Of a stretch of 64,000 bases of DNA, positions 12,169-22,526 are shown one piece after another. The notes beneath the pieces were generated by a model that saw nothing but the letters and a program-made list of their open reading frames with translations, was not told the DNA's origin and made no database searches. Location of the stretch: contig CM041779.1 in NCBI GenBank assembly GCA_023374045.1, forward strand, positions 4,340,001 to 4,404,000, given 5' to 3'. This DNA is from Limonium bicolor. Its lineage: Eukaryota; Streptophyta; Magnoliopsida; Caryophyllales; Plumbaginaceae. A program made the translations under genes and the position numbers. Positions within the stretch are counted from its first letter, which is position 1. Each line of letters opens with the position of its first letter.

Positions 12169-12589
12169 AAACTTTGCCCTCAAAGTTGCTCAAGGTTAAT
12201 AGTTTCATTATTCTACTCATTAGGCAAACCAATTGTCCTAATGTGTCTTACTACACCTATGAGGTGTTTACTTCATTCACATTGCAAGCATACACAATTC
12301 AAGTACAATACACCATACAATTCACATACACAATGCATCATTCTCATTCATACCATACCACAATACAAAATACATCATTACCATTCACAATACACATTAC
12401 ACCATACATTGCACATACAATCATTCACACACATTACACATACATACACATCCATACCAAGTTCACTTGCACTACATGTGCCATACAAAATGCAATGCTT
12501 ACCCCGAAGCAATGCAAAAGCAAAAGGGCTCTACCCCCCTTAAAAGGGGTACGACCCGTACCCGTATATTACATACTAGACTAACTAGT
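12169..12589. other. 3' untranslated region of element A
   Basis: About 420 bases between the chromodomain stop codon and the polypurine tract. It is rich in CATACA/CAATACA repeats on the plus strand. Short ORFs here have no recognisable domain. Confidence 0.6.
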
Positions 12590-13033
12590 CTATGAATAAC
12601 TGTGGTACTTAGCCTTCATGGCATCTTCCAACTCCCATGTCGCTTCTTCGACATCATGGTTAGACCATAGGACCTTCACCATTCGTATCGACTTATGGCG
12701 AGTGTCTCTGGTCTTCCTATCCAAGATTCTCACTGGGGTTTCAACATATCTCATGTTCGGCTCAATGGAAAGTCTCTCGGGCTCTAAGACATGAGAAGGA
12801 TCAGCCATATACTTCTTGAGTTGTGACACATGAAATACATCATGGACACGTCCCAAGTCCTCAGGTAATGCTAACCTGTAGGCTACTGAACCAACTCTTT
12901 CGGTGATAGTGCGTACGGCCCTAAAACTTCGGGCTAGCTTGCCCTTCTGACCAAAACGGAAGACACCCTTCATAGGTGAAACGCGCAAGAACACTTGGTC
13001 GCCCACGGCGAACTCAAGGTCGCGTCGTCTCAC
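12590..13033 (-). pseudogene. Integrase C-terminus and chromodomain of element A
   Basis: This open frame continues the integrase of the preceding ORF after a frame break near 13035-13105. It carries the GPY/F-type end of integrase (FLRVSPMKGVFRFGQKGKL, then VAYRLALPEDLGRVHDVFHVS) and a tail reading VKVLWSNHDVEEATWELE, matching the chromodomain of Tekay/Del-type chromoviruses, which directs integration to marked chromatin. It ends at a stop, 12590-12592. As part of a frame-broken polyprotein it is treated as a pseudogene. Confidence 0.85.
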
Positions 13034-13107
13034 ATCCGCATAGGATTTCTGTCTATCTTGGGCTGCCTCATGTTAGCTCGGATTTGTGCACTTCGGCTTG
13101 TACTTGC

Positions 13108-14454
13108 TCAAGGTATTCCGGTCCTATATGACCGCTTCACTTGACTCATCCCAACACAAGGGTGTACGGCAAGGTCTACCGTATAGAGCTTGGAAAGGCG
13201 ACATCTTAATCGAGGGTGATAACTATTATTATACGAGAACTCGATAAGATGAAGCTTATCTAACCAACTCCCCTGAAAGTCCAAGGCACATGCCCGAAGC
13301 ATGTCCTCCAGTGTCTGGATGGTCCTTTCTGTCTGACCGTCGGTCTGAGGATGGAAGGCGGTACTCAACTTCAATTCTGTACCCAACGCTTCCCTTGTAG
13401 CTCTCCAGTATCTCGAAAGAAATCTGGTGTCGCGGTCAGATACTATGGTCTTAGGGACTCCGTGATGTCTGATAATCTCCTTATCAAAAAGCTCAGCTAG
13501 CTTTACTACCTTCCAGGTGTCCTTCATCGGTATGAATCGGGCAACCTTGGTAAGGCGATCTACTACAACCCAGATCATGTTGAGTCCTCCCCTAGCAGGT
13601 GGGAGTCCTACAACAAAATCCATGGAGATATCATGAAATTTCCACTCTGGAACTGGCATCGATTGTACCATTCCGCCCGGTCTACGATGTTCAAATTTCA
13701 CCTTCTGACATGTTAAGCATCTTAGCACAAATTCTGTCACATCTGACTTCATTCCAGACCACCAGAAGTACCTCTTCATGTCTTTGTACATCTTGGAGGC
13801 TCCCGGATGGACTGACAATGTAGAACTATGTGACTCTCGCAGGATGCGATCCCTTAGCTCTGCATTGCTTCGGGGGACGCATAGCCTGCCATTCAACCGA
13901 ATCAAACCATCTTCGTGTAGTTTGAAGTCATACTTTTCTTCTCTCAATGTACCATTTTCGATCTTTTGTCTGATTTCGGTTAGGTAAGGGTCGCTCAACT
14001 GAGCATCTCGCACCTCGTCAACCAAGCTAGAAGAAGCGAGTAGCGAATGGAGCGAGTGTGCTCGACGGCTCAGGGCGTCGGCTACCACATTAGCCTTCCC
14101 TTCCTTATACTGCAGATTGATGTCGTAGTCTGAGAGAAACTCCATCCATCTTCTCTGTCTCAAGTTGAGTTCTTTCTGAGTGAATACATACTGTAAGCTC
14201 TTATGATCGGAGTAGATGGTGATGCTTACCCCATAGAGATAGTGTCGCCATATCTTCAAGGCGAAGACAATGGCTCCTAACTCTAAGTCGTGAGTCGGGT
14301 AATTCTCCTCATGTTTCTTCAGCTGGCGGGAGGCATAAGCAACAACCTTGCCATGCTGCATGAGTACGCATCCCATTCCTTTGCCTGATGCATCACAGTA
14401 TACCTCAAATCCCTCTGTGCCCTCTGGAAGAGTAAGGATGGGCGCTGAGGTCAA
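13108..14454 (-). pseudogene. RNase H and integrase of element A
   Basis: This 448-codon frame starts at the end of RT and covers RNase H ([16 protein letters not shown]; later YSDHKSLQ and [10 protein letters not shown]), then the integrase HHCC zinc finger (H near [16 protein letters not shown]) and the catalytic core. The DDE triad is visible: D in [12 protein letters not shown] in IVSDRDTRF and E in [11 protein letters not shown]. The frame breaks after SYNNSYHPR (around 13200), so the C-terminal part is out of frame. In the intact element this would be cut from the Gag-Pol polyprotein and act in the virus-like particle and nucleus. Confidence 0.9.
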
Positions 14455-15257
14455 TGAGTCCTTAAGGCTCTGAAATGATACTTCGCACTCGTCTGTCCAT
14501 ACAAACGGTGCATCTTTTTCATCAATGTAGTCATGGGCTTAGCGACTTTTGAGAAGTCCTTTACGAATCTCCGGTAGTAACCGGCTAGACCAAGAAAGCT
14601 CCGAATGTCGGTAACAGTCTTAGGTCTAGGCCATGATCGTACAGCTTCTATCTTAGAAGGGTCAACTGAGATACCTGCGCTCGAGATGACATGTCCAAGG
14701 AATGATACCTGATCAAGCCAAAACTCGCATTTGGAGAACTTCGCATACAGCTGGTTCTCGCGCAGTGTCTCAAGCACTTTCCTCAAGTGAATTTCATGTT
14801 CCTCTGGTGACTTAGAATATACAAGGATGTCGTCGATGAAGACCACAACCGAAGTGTCCAACTGCTCACTGAATAAACGATTCATGAGGTCCATGAATTT
14901 TGCCGGTGCGTTTGACAAACCGAATGGCATCACTGTGAATTCGTAGTGGCCATATCTGGTACGGAATGCCGTTTTCTCGATGTCTTGCTCTTTGATTGCA
15001 ATCTGATGATACCCAGAACGGAGGTCAATCTTGGAAAAGACCGATGCTCCTTTCAACTGGTCAAATAGGTCGTCGATGCGTGGCAATGGGTATTTGTTTT
15101 TGACTGTGACCGCATTCAGCTCGCGGTAGTCAATACAAAGGCGGAGACTACCGTCCTTCTTCTTCACGAAGAGGACCGGTGCTCCCCAGGGTGATACGCT
15201 CGGGCGTATAAACCCTTTGTCTAGAAGATCTCTCAATTGTTCTTTCAGTTCAGTCAT
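14451..15257 (-). pseudogene. Reverse transcriptase of element A
   Basis: A 268-codon frame holding the RT domain: [58 protein letters not shown], the catalytic box [11 protein letters not shown], then FLGHVIS and [17 protein letters not shown]. This is standard Ty3/gypsy RT at full domain length. It overlaps the RNase H frame at 14451-14454 and the protease-side frame at 15254-15257, both through frameshifts relative to the single polyprotein frame of intact relatives. Confidence 0.92.
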
Positions 15258-15953
15258 TCAGCAGGTGCCATGCGGTACGGTGCCCTAGCAATGGGACCGG
15301 TACCTGGCAATAGATCAATTTCGAATTCAACTGCTCTCGGTGGTGGCATGCCGGGTAGCTCCTTAGGGAATACATCGGGATACTCGGATACAATGGGTAC
15401 ATCATCACTGAACTCTGGATCTCTCTCCAGGTCTTGTACATACAAAGTACACTTCTTGGCCCTTTCTGAGCTCCCGGTACATAGCCATAGCAGATATAAG
15501 GGTGGTCGAAGGCTCTCTCGGTCTCTGGCGGTAAGATACGGTAACCCCAGAAGGACTCTTGAGCAGCAGTCGATGCTCGGCGCAGAGGATTCTACCCTTG
15601 TGCCGCTCCAACCAATTCATCCCAATGATTAGGTCGAATCCCAATCCATTGAATTCGATGAAGGAAATGGGAAACGCTTCCTTTTTAATTTCGATGGTGG
15701 CTGATTGATAGTATTTGGTGCACTTTACTCGCTCCTTCGATGGGAGAGTAACCATGAAGTTCGGTATCTCATCCGCATCTAGCTTCAACCTCTTCACAAA
15801 GGATGGTGATACGAAGGTGTGAGAGGCGCCGGAGTCGAATAACACATTGGCATCAATGCCATTTACTGGGAAGGTCCCGTTAGAATGGTGCCGCTTCTGC
15901 CGGCTTGTGCTTCGGTGAGGATGCTCAGGTTACCTTCGGTACCGAGTCCACAA
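15254..15953 (-). pseudogene. Protease of element A and linker to RT
   Basis: The aspartic protease motif is [16 protein letters not shown], followed by the flap-side hydrophobic run LGFDLIIGMNWLERHKG. The open frame is 15405-15845; the linker PGMPPPRAVEFEIDLLPGTGPI lies in another frame at 15254-15445. Upstream, a candidate splice acceptor (CCAATAG, exon start 15954) opens a phase-1 frame with EAQAGRSGTILTG, which aligns with the same stretch in element B. One G appears lost near 15880 relative to B, breaking the join to the protease frame. Confidence 0.82.
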
Positions 15954-16019
15954 CCTATTGGATTCACAATTGGATAAGTATTGATGGTGGACACAAGTGG
16001 AATTAAATCAACACTGCTC

Positions 16020-16025
16020 TTTATT
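16020..16025 (-). promoter_or_regulatory. Candidate poly(A) signal AATAAA after AlkB
   Basis: A canonical AATAAA on the minus strand lies about 70 bases after the AlkB stop codon and upstream of the protease exon. It could end a short Gag-AlkB mRNA. Elements B and C lack an exact AATAAA here, though B has AATGAAATAAG at a similar place, so this is tentative. Confidence 0.4.
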
Positions 16026-16094
16026 GATAAACCAACCATCATACATGTCGTGTCTCTAATACACGTTACTAATAGATTACATGATACTAGGAAT

Positions 16095-16830
16095 TTAATA
16101 TTTTCTAAAGGTAAGGTTCAGGCGTCCTGGTTTCATGTGTGTGGCATTGATTATTGCCGGCGGTGCCGTATTCAACTTGATCTTGTTGATCCCGTGATAC
16201 AGCATCCGTGAGTTTCCACCCATGATGAGGACATCTCCTGATCTCAATACCAATTTCTCTGCGAGGTCCACACGCTTCTGCTCGCTATACAGGAATATGG
16301 CGTCATCACCAATGGACCAAGACACTACGGGCACTCCTTGTTCAAGAGATTCCGCTGTCTCGTCCTTGTCTTGGTGTAACCCAAGTCGTCCTTCTTTTTC
16401 ATAGAAGTTGACGATACAAAGGTCCGCTTCAAGTGCGGGGATTGGTTCAGGTTCACATTGCTGTGCAAGTTCTACTGCTTGAGTGATGAGGGTCTGAAAC
16501 TCTGGTGGTATTGTCGGTGGCGTCGCTCCATCTTGTGTTCGTGTCTCCTGGTATGTCTTGGTATAAGGATTCCAGTCCTTTCCCAAGCACATCATCTTCA
16601 GCTTCATCTTCGCTCCCGGGGAATTCGGGTGTGTAAAATCCACCTTGACCCGTTCCTAGCTCGTTGCATCGTCGAATAATTGAGATTTGCGCTTCGGGTG
16701 TCAGGTATCCCCTTAATAAGATCATACCTGGGCGGATGACCTGACACTGTTTGTTGGGTAGTCGTTGTTGGTGATGTCGATCTCTTCTTGATTCAAGGTT
16801 ACCGGTATTGGGTAACAGATACTAAAGTTT
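16095..16830 (-). pseudogene. AlkB-like 2OG/Fe(II) dioxygenase exon of element A
   Basis: AlkB-family dioxygenases remove methyl or alkyl groups from DNA or RNA bases using iron and 2-oxoglutarate. The 3' part (16095-16643) reads the catalytic core: CIVNFYEKEGRLGLHQDKDE with the H-x-D iron ligands, then the distal His in MLYHGI, and RLNLTFRKY with the two 2OG-binding arginines. The N-terminal part (RPGMILLRGYLTPEAQ, GGFYTPEF) is in another frame; one shift lies near 16613-16626 and another between about 16740 and 16800. The exon starts after CCATAG with the codons for F-S-I-C-Y-P. It sits between the Gag zinc knuckles and protease on the same strand. It resembles plant ALKBH1-like proteins more than viral AlkB (from memory). 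Confidence 0.93.
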
Positions 16831-16984
16831 CTATGGTTACAAATTTCATCTACGGTGAGTACTAGTTTTAACTACTTCATTTCATGCTCAATACATACTT
16901 CAATCATTCATTTACTCATGCATTCACTCATACAATTACTCTACTACTAGACATGCTTTCAAGGATTAAAGTTTAGGTGATTAC
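16831..16984 (-). other. Gag intron iv of element A (zinc knuckle to AlkB)
   Basis: A donor CCAAG|GTAATC (16984) and acceptor ACCATAG|AAAC (16831) bound 154 bases. The flanking exons join in phase 1, giving ...GQ-E-NFSICYP. The same junction, phase and peptide occur in B and C. RNA evidence is needed to confirm use. Confidence 0.7.
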
Positions 16985-17328
16985 CTTGGCCGGATTTCGA
17001 ACCGGGCCCATCGCGGTCAATCACATGCAGAACAGGCTGCCTCTGAGGTGCGCCTCTCTGAGGGCCCCGGGATCCCTGTCCCTGAGGTGCCTGCTGGGCC
17101 GGTGCATCGCCAGATGCCACCTCCTTGCCCTCTCGCTGCTTATAGCTCTGGAAGTTTCCTTTGGGCTTCCCATTCTCCGGGCATCGATTAGCAGTGTGCC
17201 CCAACTTCTGACAGTTGTAACACTTAATGTCTCTCCCAAAACAATCTTTACCAGGGTGGTCCTGGTTGCACTTCCTGCACACATAGGTGCGGCCATCGTG
17301 AAGGTTTTGGCGGCTCCGGAGCTAGAAC
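16985..17328 (-). pseudogene. Gag zinc-knuckle exon of element A
   Basis: This encodes the nucleocapsid part of Gag with two zinc knuckles: CRKCNQDHPGKDC (C-x2-C-x3-H-x4-C) and CYNCQKLGHTANRC (C-x2-C-x4-H-x4-C), which bind RNA for packaging. A Gln/Gly/Pro-rich tail (APAQQAPQGQGSRGPQ) follows. No ATG is needed, as it begins at a splice acceptor (CCTCAG, 17329-17330); a one-base shift separates the first codons from the knuckle frame. It ends at the phase-1 donor of intron iv. Confidence 0.82.
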
Positions 17329-17411
17329 CTGAGGTTAGAGGGTTAGCACATGTGTGCGTGGGTATACTAGAAATGATACTTATACGAATACAAATTGGAA
17401 GTAGAATTTAC
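17329..17411 (-). other. Gag intron iii of element A
   Basis: 83 bases with donor AAGG|GTAAAT and acceptor CCTCAG|GTTC. It lies after the conserved P-P-K-G codons, the same place as in B and C. Confidence 0.65.
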
Positions 17412-17684
17412 CCTTAGGAGGGTGTGATCTCAGTGGCTTAGCTGCCACCGGTGCAGAATAACCAAGCTGAAGGATCTCAGCTGGTTTGCCCTGCTCAGCA
17501 TGGGCACTGCTCTCACTTGGGGACTTCTTCTGAGAAAAGAAGTTCCCTTTCTTCTTCTTCCAGCTTTTACCCTGGTTCTGCTCCTCGGTGCTGGTGTTTT
17601 TGTTGTTAGCCTTGCGCTTCAGCGCGGTTTCCTCATCCCTAACTGGCAAGTGATCTCAACGCGGGAGGCCGCGTGATAACACTC
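17412..17684 (-). pseudogene. Gag basic linker exon of element A
   Basis: This carries ECYHAAS at its start (ECYDAAS in B), then a Lys-rich stretch KSWKKKKGNFFSQKK and ends PLRSHPPKG. In B the same protein region is split after SWK by intron ii; here the codons run straight through, so that intron is absent. A frameshift near 17650 separates the first codons from the rest. It follows intron i (17685-17798). Confidence 0.72.
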
Positions 17685-17798
17685 CTGAAGTTTCAGGTAT
17701 TAGCCGGGATGATGTTTAAGAAAGAATAAGGAAAAGATTCAAGGAATTCAAGGAATTGAAATGAATTGAATTGATACTAAGGGTCAACCGATATTTAC
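17685..17798 (-). other. Gag intron i of element A
   Basis: 114 bases with donor TTCAG|GTAAAT and acceptor CTTCAG|GAGTG. It joins FTSLQ to ECYH in phase 0. The same intron exists in B (36508-36583) and is missing in C, where the codons are contiguous. Confidence 0.68.
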
Positions 17799-18454
17799 CT
17801 GAAGGGAGGTAAATCTGGTATAGCCCATACCGTACCGAAGGCGATGGCTCAGACCGCCATAGAAGCGATCGACCAACACCTGGCCGGTGTATCCAAGATC
17901 GGGGAGGAGACGGAGAATGGAGGTGAAGGTGCGGTAGTACTCATCCACAGACATCTTGTCTGTCATCTTCAGAGCGTCAAGTTCAAGTCTCTTCTTGTTT
18001 GACATGCTCCGGTAGTACTTGATCGGAGGAGAGATGCGAAGGAATCCCAATCGAATGTGGGGTCGCTGACATGCTCTTGCTTGACCAGCTTCCACCAATC
18101 CATGGCCGCATCCTTAAGTAGTAGGCGGCTACTCTGACTCGAACTCCAGCAGGAGCTTCGAGTGTCTCAAAAGCGGTCTCCATTTCGGAGATGTACGCTT
18201 CTAGCTTAGCCGGATCACTCTCGCCCCTAAAGCAAGGAGGGCGGAGTTCCGCTACAGCTTTTACCCAGTTAGCTTCTCTGGGTGGAGGGGGAGGGGTTGG
18301 TCCCGTTTGAGTTTGGTTCTGCTGAGTTGTTGTACAGCTTGGATTACTTGGGGTAGCATCTGTGCTACCGTGGCGGCGACGATCTCAGCTATCGTCTGCG
18401 CGCCGTTCCATCTGAGGCTTCGCCTCTAGGTCGGCCTCGGCCTCTTCCTGACAT
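17799..18454 (-). pseudogene. Gag capsid exon of element A
   Basis: It starts at ATG 18454 with MSGRGRGRPRGEASDG, a Gly/Arg-rich start also seen in B and C. Then come NWVKAVAELRPP, a region corresponding to the W-W of Gag (plus-strand AGCTTCCACCAATCC), and MSVDEYYRTFTSILRLLPDLGY, the typical Ty3 Gag capsid pattern. At least three frameshifts or stops break it. It ends at the intron i donor. Confidence 0.8.
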
Positions 18455-18645
18455 CTGAATGTTTAACAGTTCATTAGGCTCCGCAAGAATGACTCAAAGG
18501 TCTTGGAATTTAAACAAGGTATCGTTCCAAGAACGTCAAGGGTATCCGTTGTTAACAACGGTAGTTCCTAGTTAGGTTTCTAGTATCCGTCTTAAGACGG
18601 TTGAAATCCTAACTCGGTAATCTCCTATGCTCGGTACTTTAGGAC

Positions 18646-18668
18646 ATCAGAGCGTAATACGCTCTGAT
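18646..18668. repeat. Inverted repeat over the PBS of element A
   Basis: ATCAGAGCGT-AAT-ACGCTCTGAT has 10-base perfect arms, one of which is most of the primer-binding site. The same arrangement occurs in B (37446-37469) and C (56052-56075) with slightly different sequence. Confidence 0.8.
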
Positions 18669-18672
18669 ACCA
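18661..18672 (-). other. Primer-binding site of element A (tRNA-iMet)
   Basis: The minus-strand sequence TGGTATCAGAGC complements the 3' end of initiator Met tRNA and lies 5 bases inside the 5' LTR. This is the usual primer for chromoviruses. Confidence 0.9.
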
Positions 18673-20273
18673 CTTTTTGTAACACCCCAACCGTTAATCC
18701 TATGCTTACCGTCTAATCGTCCTGTTAATTCAATGAGTTCGCAGCGGAAGAATACTACTTACTTACTACGGCGGGTGAAACAATGCCGCTAACCGCCCAT
18801 ACGGCTAGCAAGGCTACTAATACTTACAGTGACGGTCTGATGGCCAATAGATACCGAGCTACTAAAACAAACTTACCAATTACAAATACGTTCACTACAA
18901 AGGATTACCGAGTATTCGAAGTGCATTCATTACAACCTTCCAAGTTTCCAAAAGAATGAGTATCTACCAACTACTCATCTATACCAATCAATCCCTTCAC
19001 AATATCCCAAAAAGGTGTACCCCATGGTACACCGGCTATTCAAAAATCTAAGCCATGTACTACTCAGTACACCGATCTCAATTCATTGTTTACATACAAA
19101 AAGAAGACAAGAAATTAAACTAAGTCTTCATCAGCTTCACCCTTCTCTTGCACCTGCATTTATATTAAAAATGGTGCCCCAAGGGGCTCAGCAAATTGCT
19201 GCGCATAAACTCCGCATATACCGATTGCTAGCAAGGGTACGCCGACTAATTGGCGACCGCTAAACATGCTTGTTCATTACTCATACATACAAATCACAAT
19301 ACATCATTCACTTCAAGGCAACAATACAATAGAGTTCACAATACTTACCTTCACAAGGTTAGCCAAATTGTGCATCCGGGTTAATCGGAATGCATATTAC
19401 TCTTTTACTCATTACTACTTCTTATACTTACAATTACTTACTTCCTTTACTTTACTTACTCATTCTTACTTACTTACTTATACTCAAGTCAAGTCGTCGG
19501 GACCTCCGGCCTTGGGGACTACACCGTCCCACATCCGGGATTTACTTGACTCACTAATCCGGGATGCTACCCACTTAAGGGATTTGGGCCGCGGACCAGT
19601 TTAAGAGTCAGGAATTGGAGCCAACCTCTCGTGACTCCGCATCCTCACGCGTGGCCGAAACTATATCGGACTTCTACTCATTCCAATTTAATTACCAATT
19701 TAAGTTAGGAGTTAGCTTGTTAGGAACAAGTTAGAAGTCCAATCATAATAGCAATAATCGGTCACAGTACAATACAACATACATACACATTCATATCATC
19801 CATACATTTCATGAATTATACAAACTAAGATTTAAGAAAAATACACATCATACAACACTACATATTCACAAGTAAGCATATTAACTCCGATTCGTGCATT
19901 TATCTTTATTGGTGATCAATTAGCACACAACACACAAATCAGAGTAGCCATGATAGCATTCGGGGCATGAGGAATTCATACCGTTCACCGTGTACGTACT
20001 TCCAAACGTCCTTCGGTGTCACAAATCAATCCTATTATATACATACAATTAAATGATTAATTTAACTATCATTACTTAACTCATACTTACTATGTCCTTT
20101 ACTTCTTACATTTGCTCTTTACTTACTTACTTTCCTTTACTTAGGTTTACTTCTTACTTAACTTTGGTGCTTTCATCCATGTACATATACCATATGTATG
20201 GGTATACATATACATATATATATACATTATATTATTTAATTAAAATAATTTTTTTTTTTTTTTTTTGTCAGGA

Positions 20274-20662
20274 CCGGACTTGCGACCGACCTTGGGCAAG
20301 TCCGGTCCATTCCAGTAGGTTTCTTCGGGAAAATTTTTGGTCCGACCGACTTGCAGTCCGGTCGCAAGTCCGGTCGATTCCAGTAACATTCTGCCGGGAA
20401 ATTTTTCTGCTCGACCGGACTTGCAGTCGCAAGTCGGTCGTCCAGTCGAGGGGAAATTTTTTCGGTGATCTAGTCCAGTCAACGTATATCGAACATTCAG
20501 TCGAAGTCGGTCGGTCCGTCCAGTACATTCTGACGGGAAAATTTCTGCTCGACCGGACTTGCATGTCCGGTCGCAAGTCGGTCGATTCCAGTAGCTTCCC
20601 GTCTTTGTAAATCTGGGCACGACCGGACTTGCAAGTCCGGTCGCAAGTCCGGTCCAGCCCAG
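20274..20662. repeat. Palindromic ACCGGACTTGC array, 5' LTR of A
   Basis: The counterpart of 9849-10313 with six or seven units, more decayed: several units have lost bases inside the dyad (for example CGACTTGCAGTCCGG). The end units (near 20620) remain perfect. Confidence 0.85.
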
Positions 20663-22447
20663 TATTTGCATTTTAATTCTGTTTTCAATCCCTCTTTTAC
20701 CCATTACTTCCCCATTGTTCCTACACTCATTCCACATGTTATAAACATTAATACACCTCCTAATACACCTTAGTTCATCATTATTTACCTTAACATTTCT
20801 ACACTCATTCACTCACATAATTTTCCAAGTTTCTCAACACTTGCACTAGTTATTTCCTCTAGTTACATTATGCTACAGATTTTAGTTCTAACTCTCTCCC
20901 CAACATAGTTCCCTCTTCTAATGTCATTTCTAGCACTCTCAACGCATTATAATACATTATCTAACTCTCTCAACTTATCTTCTATCTCCTCAAACAAAAT
21001 CTGTTACAACTCACATTAGTTCACCTAGTTTAAATTCACTAAGTGTTCTAATCCTAGGTAAATTTTGCCATAGTCTCTCTTGTATTTTATACACTCACCA
21101 CATGGTCTAGTTCATATTTAACCTTATCTCACCTGTTACAATAACATCAAAAAACAAGCTCCCATACACAACTACTAATACCAAAACACTACAAAATTTC
21201 CTGCACATTACTTCATTTCCCAATCTGTTTAACAAGTTTTAAACAGTTCTTTAAGGTTTAAACCTTGTTTTCTCTTTACACATTACACTACTACCACATT
21301 GCCATTTCATTACCAATTCAAACTTATAAAAATCTGTTACATACAATATACTCAAGACCACAATGAGAGTTCTCACCTTGTTTTCCTTCTAGGTTTCTTC
21401 TTCTTCTTCTTTTCCCTTCCTTCTCTCTCTCGGGTTTGGTACTTCAATCCAACTAACACTACAAACCATTCAATACATATCTCAATACAACATACTAACC
21501 CTACCATTCCTTAGCTTAAATGTACATTTAGGGTTTAGGAATTTATATTACCTTCCAAGAGCAAGTGCTGTTTGGAGTGGCTCAACAACAAAATTCCAAC
21601 TCCACCAAAATGCCAAAATCGGCTAGATACACAAGAGAACCAACAAGGGTTTAGCTTAAATTCGTTTTGCCCATGAGACAAGAAAAACGAAGGAGTTTTA
21701 AAGAGATTTTACCTTAAAGAACAAGGAGACCAAGGTGGCTCTAATGGTGGTGTTGAAGCTTCAAATGGGATATACCCACAAAATCGAAAGTTGGTGTTTT
21801 CGGATTTTGGAAAGATGGAAGTGTAGCTCTCGAGGAGAGGACACAATGGTGGTGTTTTTATAATTTTTGGAGAATGTATGAGGGAGTTACAAAGGAGAGA
21901 AGGGGGTGTTGTGTTGTTTGTTTCAAGCTTTCCATGGAAATCGCATGGAGAGGAGGAGGAAGAAAGAGAGGGGTGGGTGAGGGGTTTTCCACGTGAGAGA
22001 AGAGAATGAGAGGAGGAGAGAGAATAAAGGTGAGGGTAGTTTTAATTATTTGTTTGTTGTAATAGAGGAGTGTGTGAGAGAGGGGTGTGGGGAGGTCCAA
22101 ATCGGACACACACACCACAACAATCACTTTTGCTTTTATTTTCAAATTGGACACATAACTTTTGTTATTTATACTTCTACCCCACAACTTCCCGTTTTTG
22201 ACAGTTTTTACTAATCTCTCGTTTTATTGATTTTATTGGTCCTAAAGCTTCACTAATATTTATTAATGATTATTTAGTTGACCAAAATGTTACGAGTCTA
22301 TTTGACCCGCTTAAAGACACGTTTTTCCCGGTTACCTCGAAAAACGCGCTTTAAGGTTCGGTAATGTTTTTAATCCATTTTAAGGATCCGTTTTCTTCGG
22401 GATTTGTTCCCTAATAATTATTTATACTTAATTAAGCTTCTAAATTA

Positions 22448-22494
22448 ATTTATTAATAAAATAATTTATTTTTATTTTTACGGGGTATTTCAGG

Positions 22495-22526
<32 letters not shown>
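22448..22526. repeat. Extra LTR-end plus poly(A) segment
   Basis: Compared with the other LTR of A, about 80 bases are inserted after CTTCTAAATTA. They contain an AT-rich stretch, a second copy of the terminal phrase ACGGGGTATTTCA, then GGGGTT and a run of about 27-28 A. The normal end (TTACTTATTAGCC...CGGGGTATTTCA) follows. It may be a template switch during reverse transcription, a small polyadenylated insertion or an assembly join. Confidence 0.65.

Noticed and set aside
12174..12584. Plus-strand ORFs rich in His, Tyr and Thr between LTR and chromodomain of A
   Set aside because: Encoded by CATACA-type simple repeats; antisense to the element.
15237..15632. Plus-strand ORF opposite the protease region of A
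   Set aside because: Shadow of the pol coding strand with no recognisable domain.
16095..16643. AlkB as a remnant of an integrated plant RNA virus (Flexiviridae-type AlkB)
   Set aside because: No replicase, helicase or coat protein lies nearby; three copies share the same place in a gag-pol element, and the sequence style fits plant ALKBH1-like proteins better.
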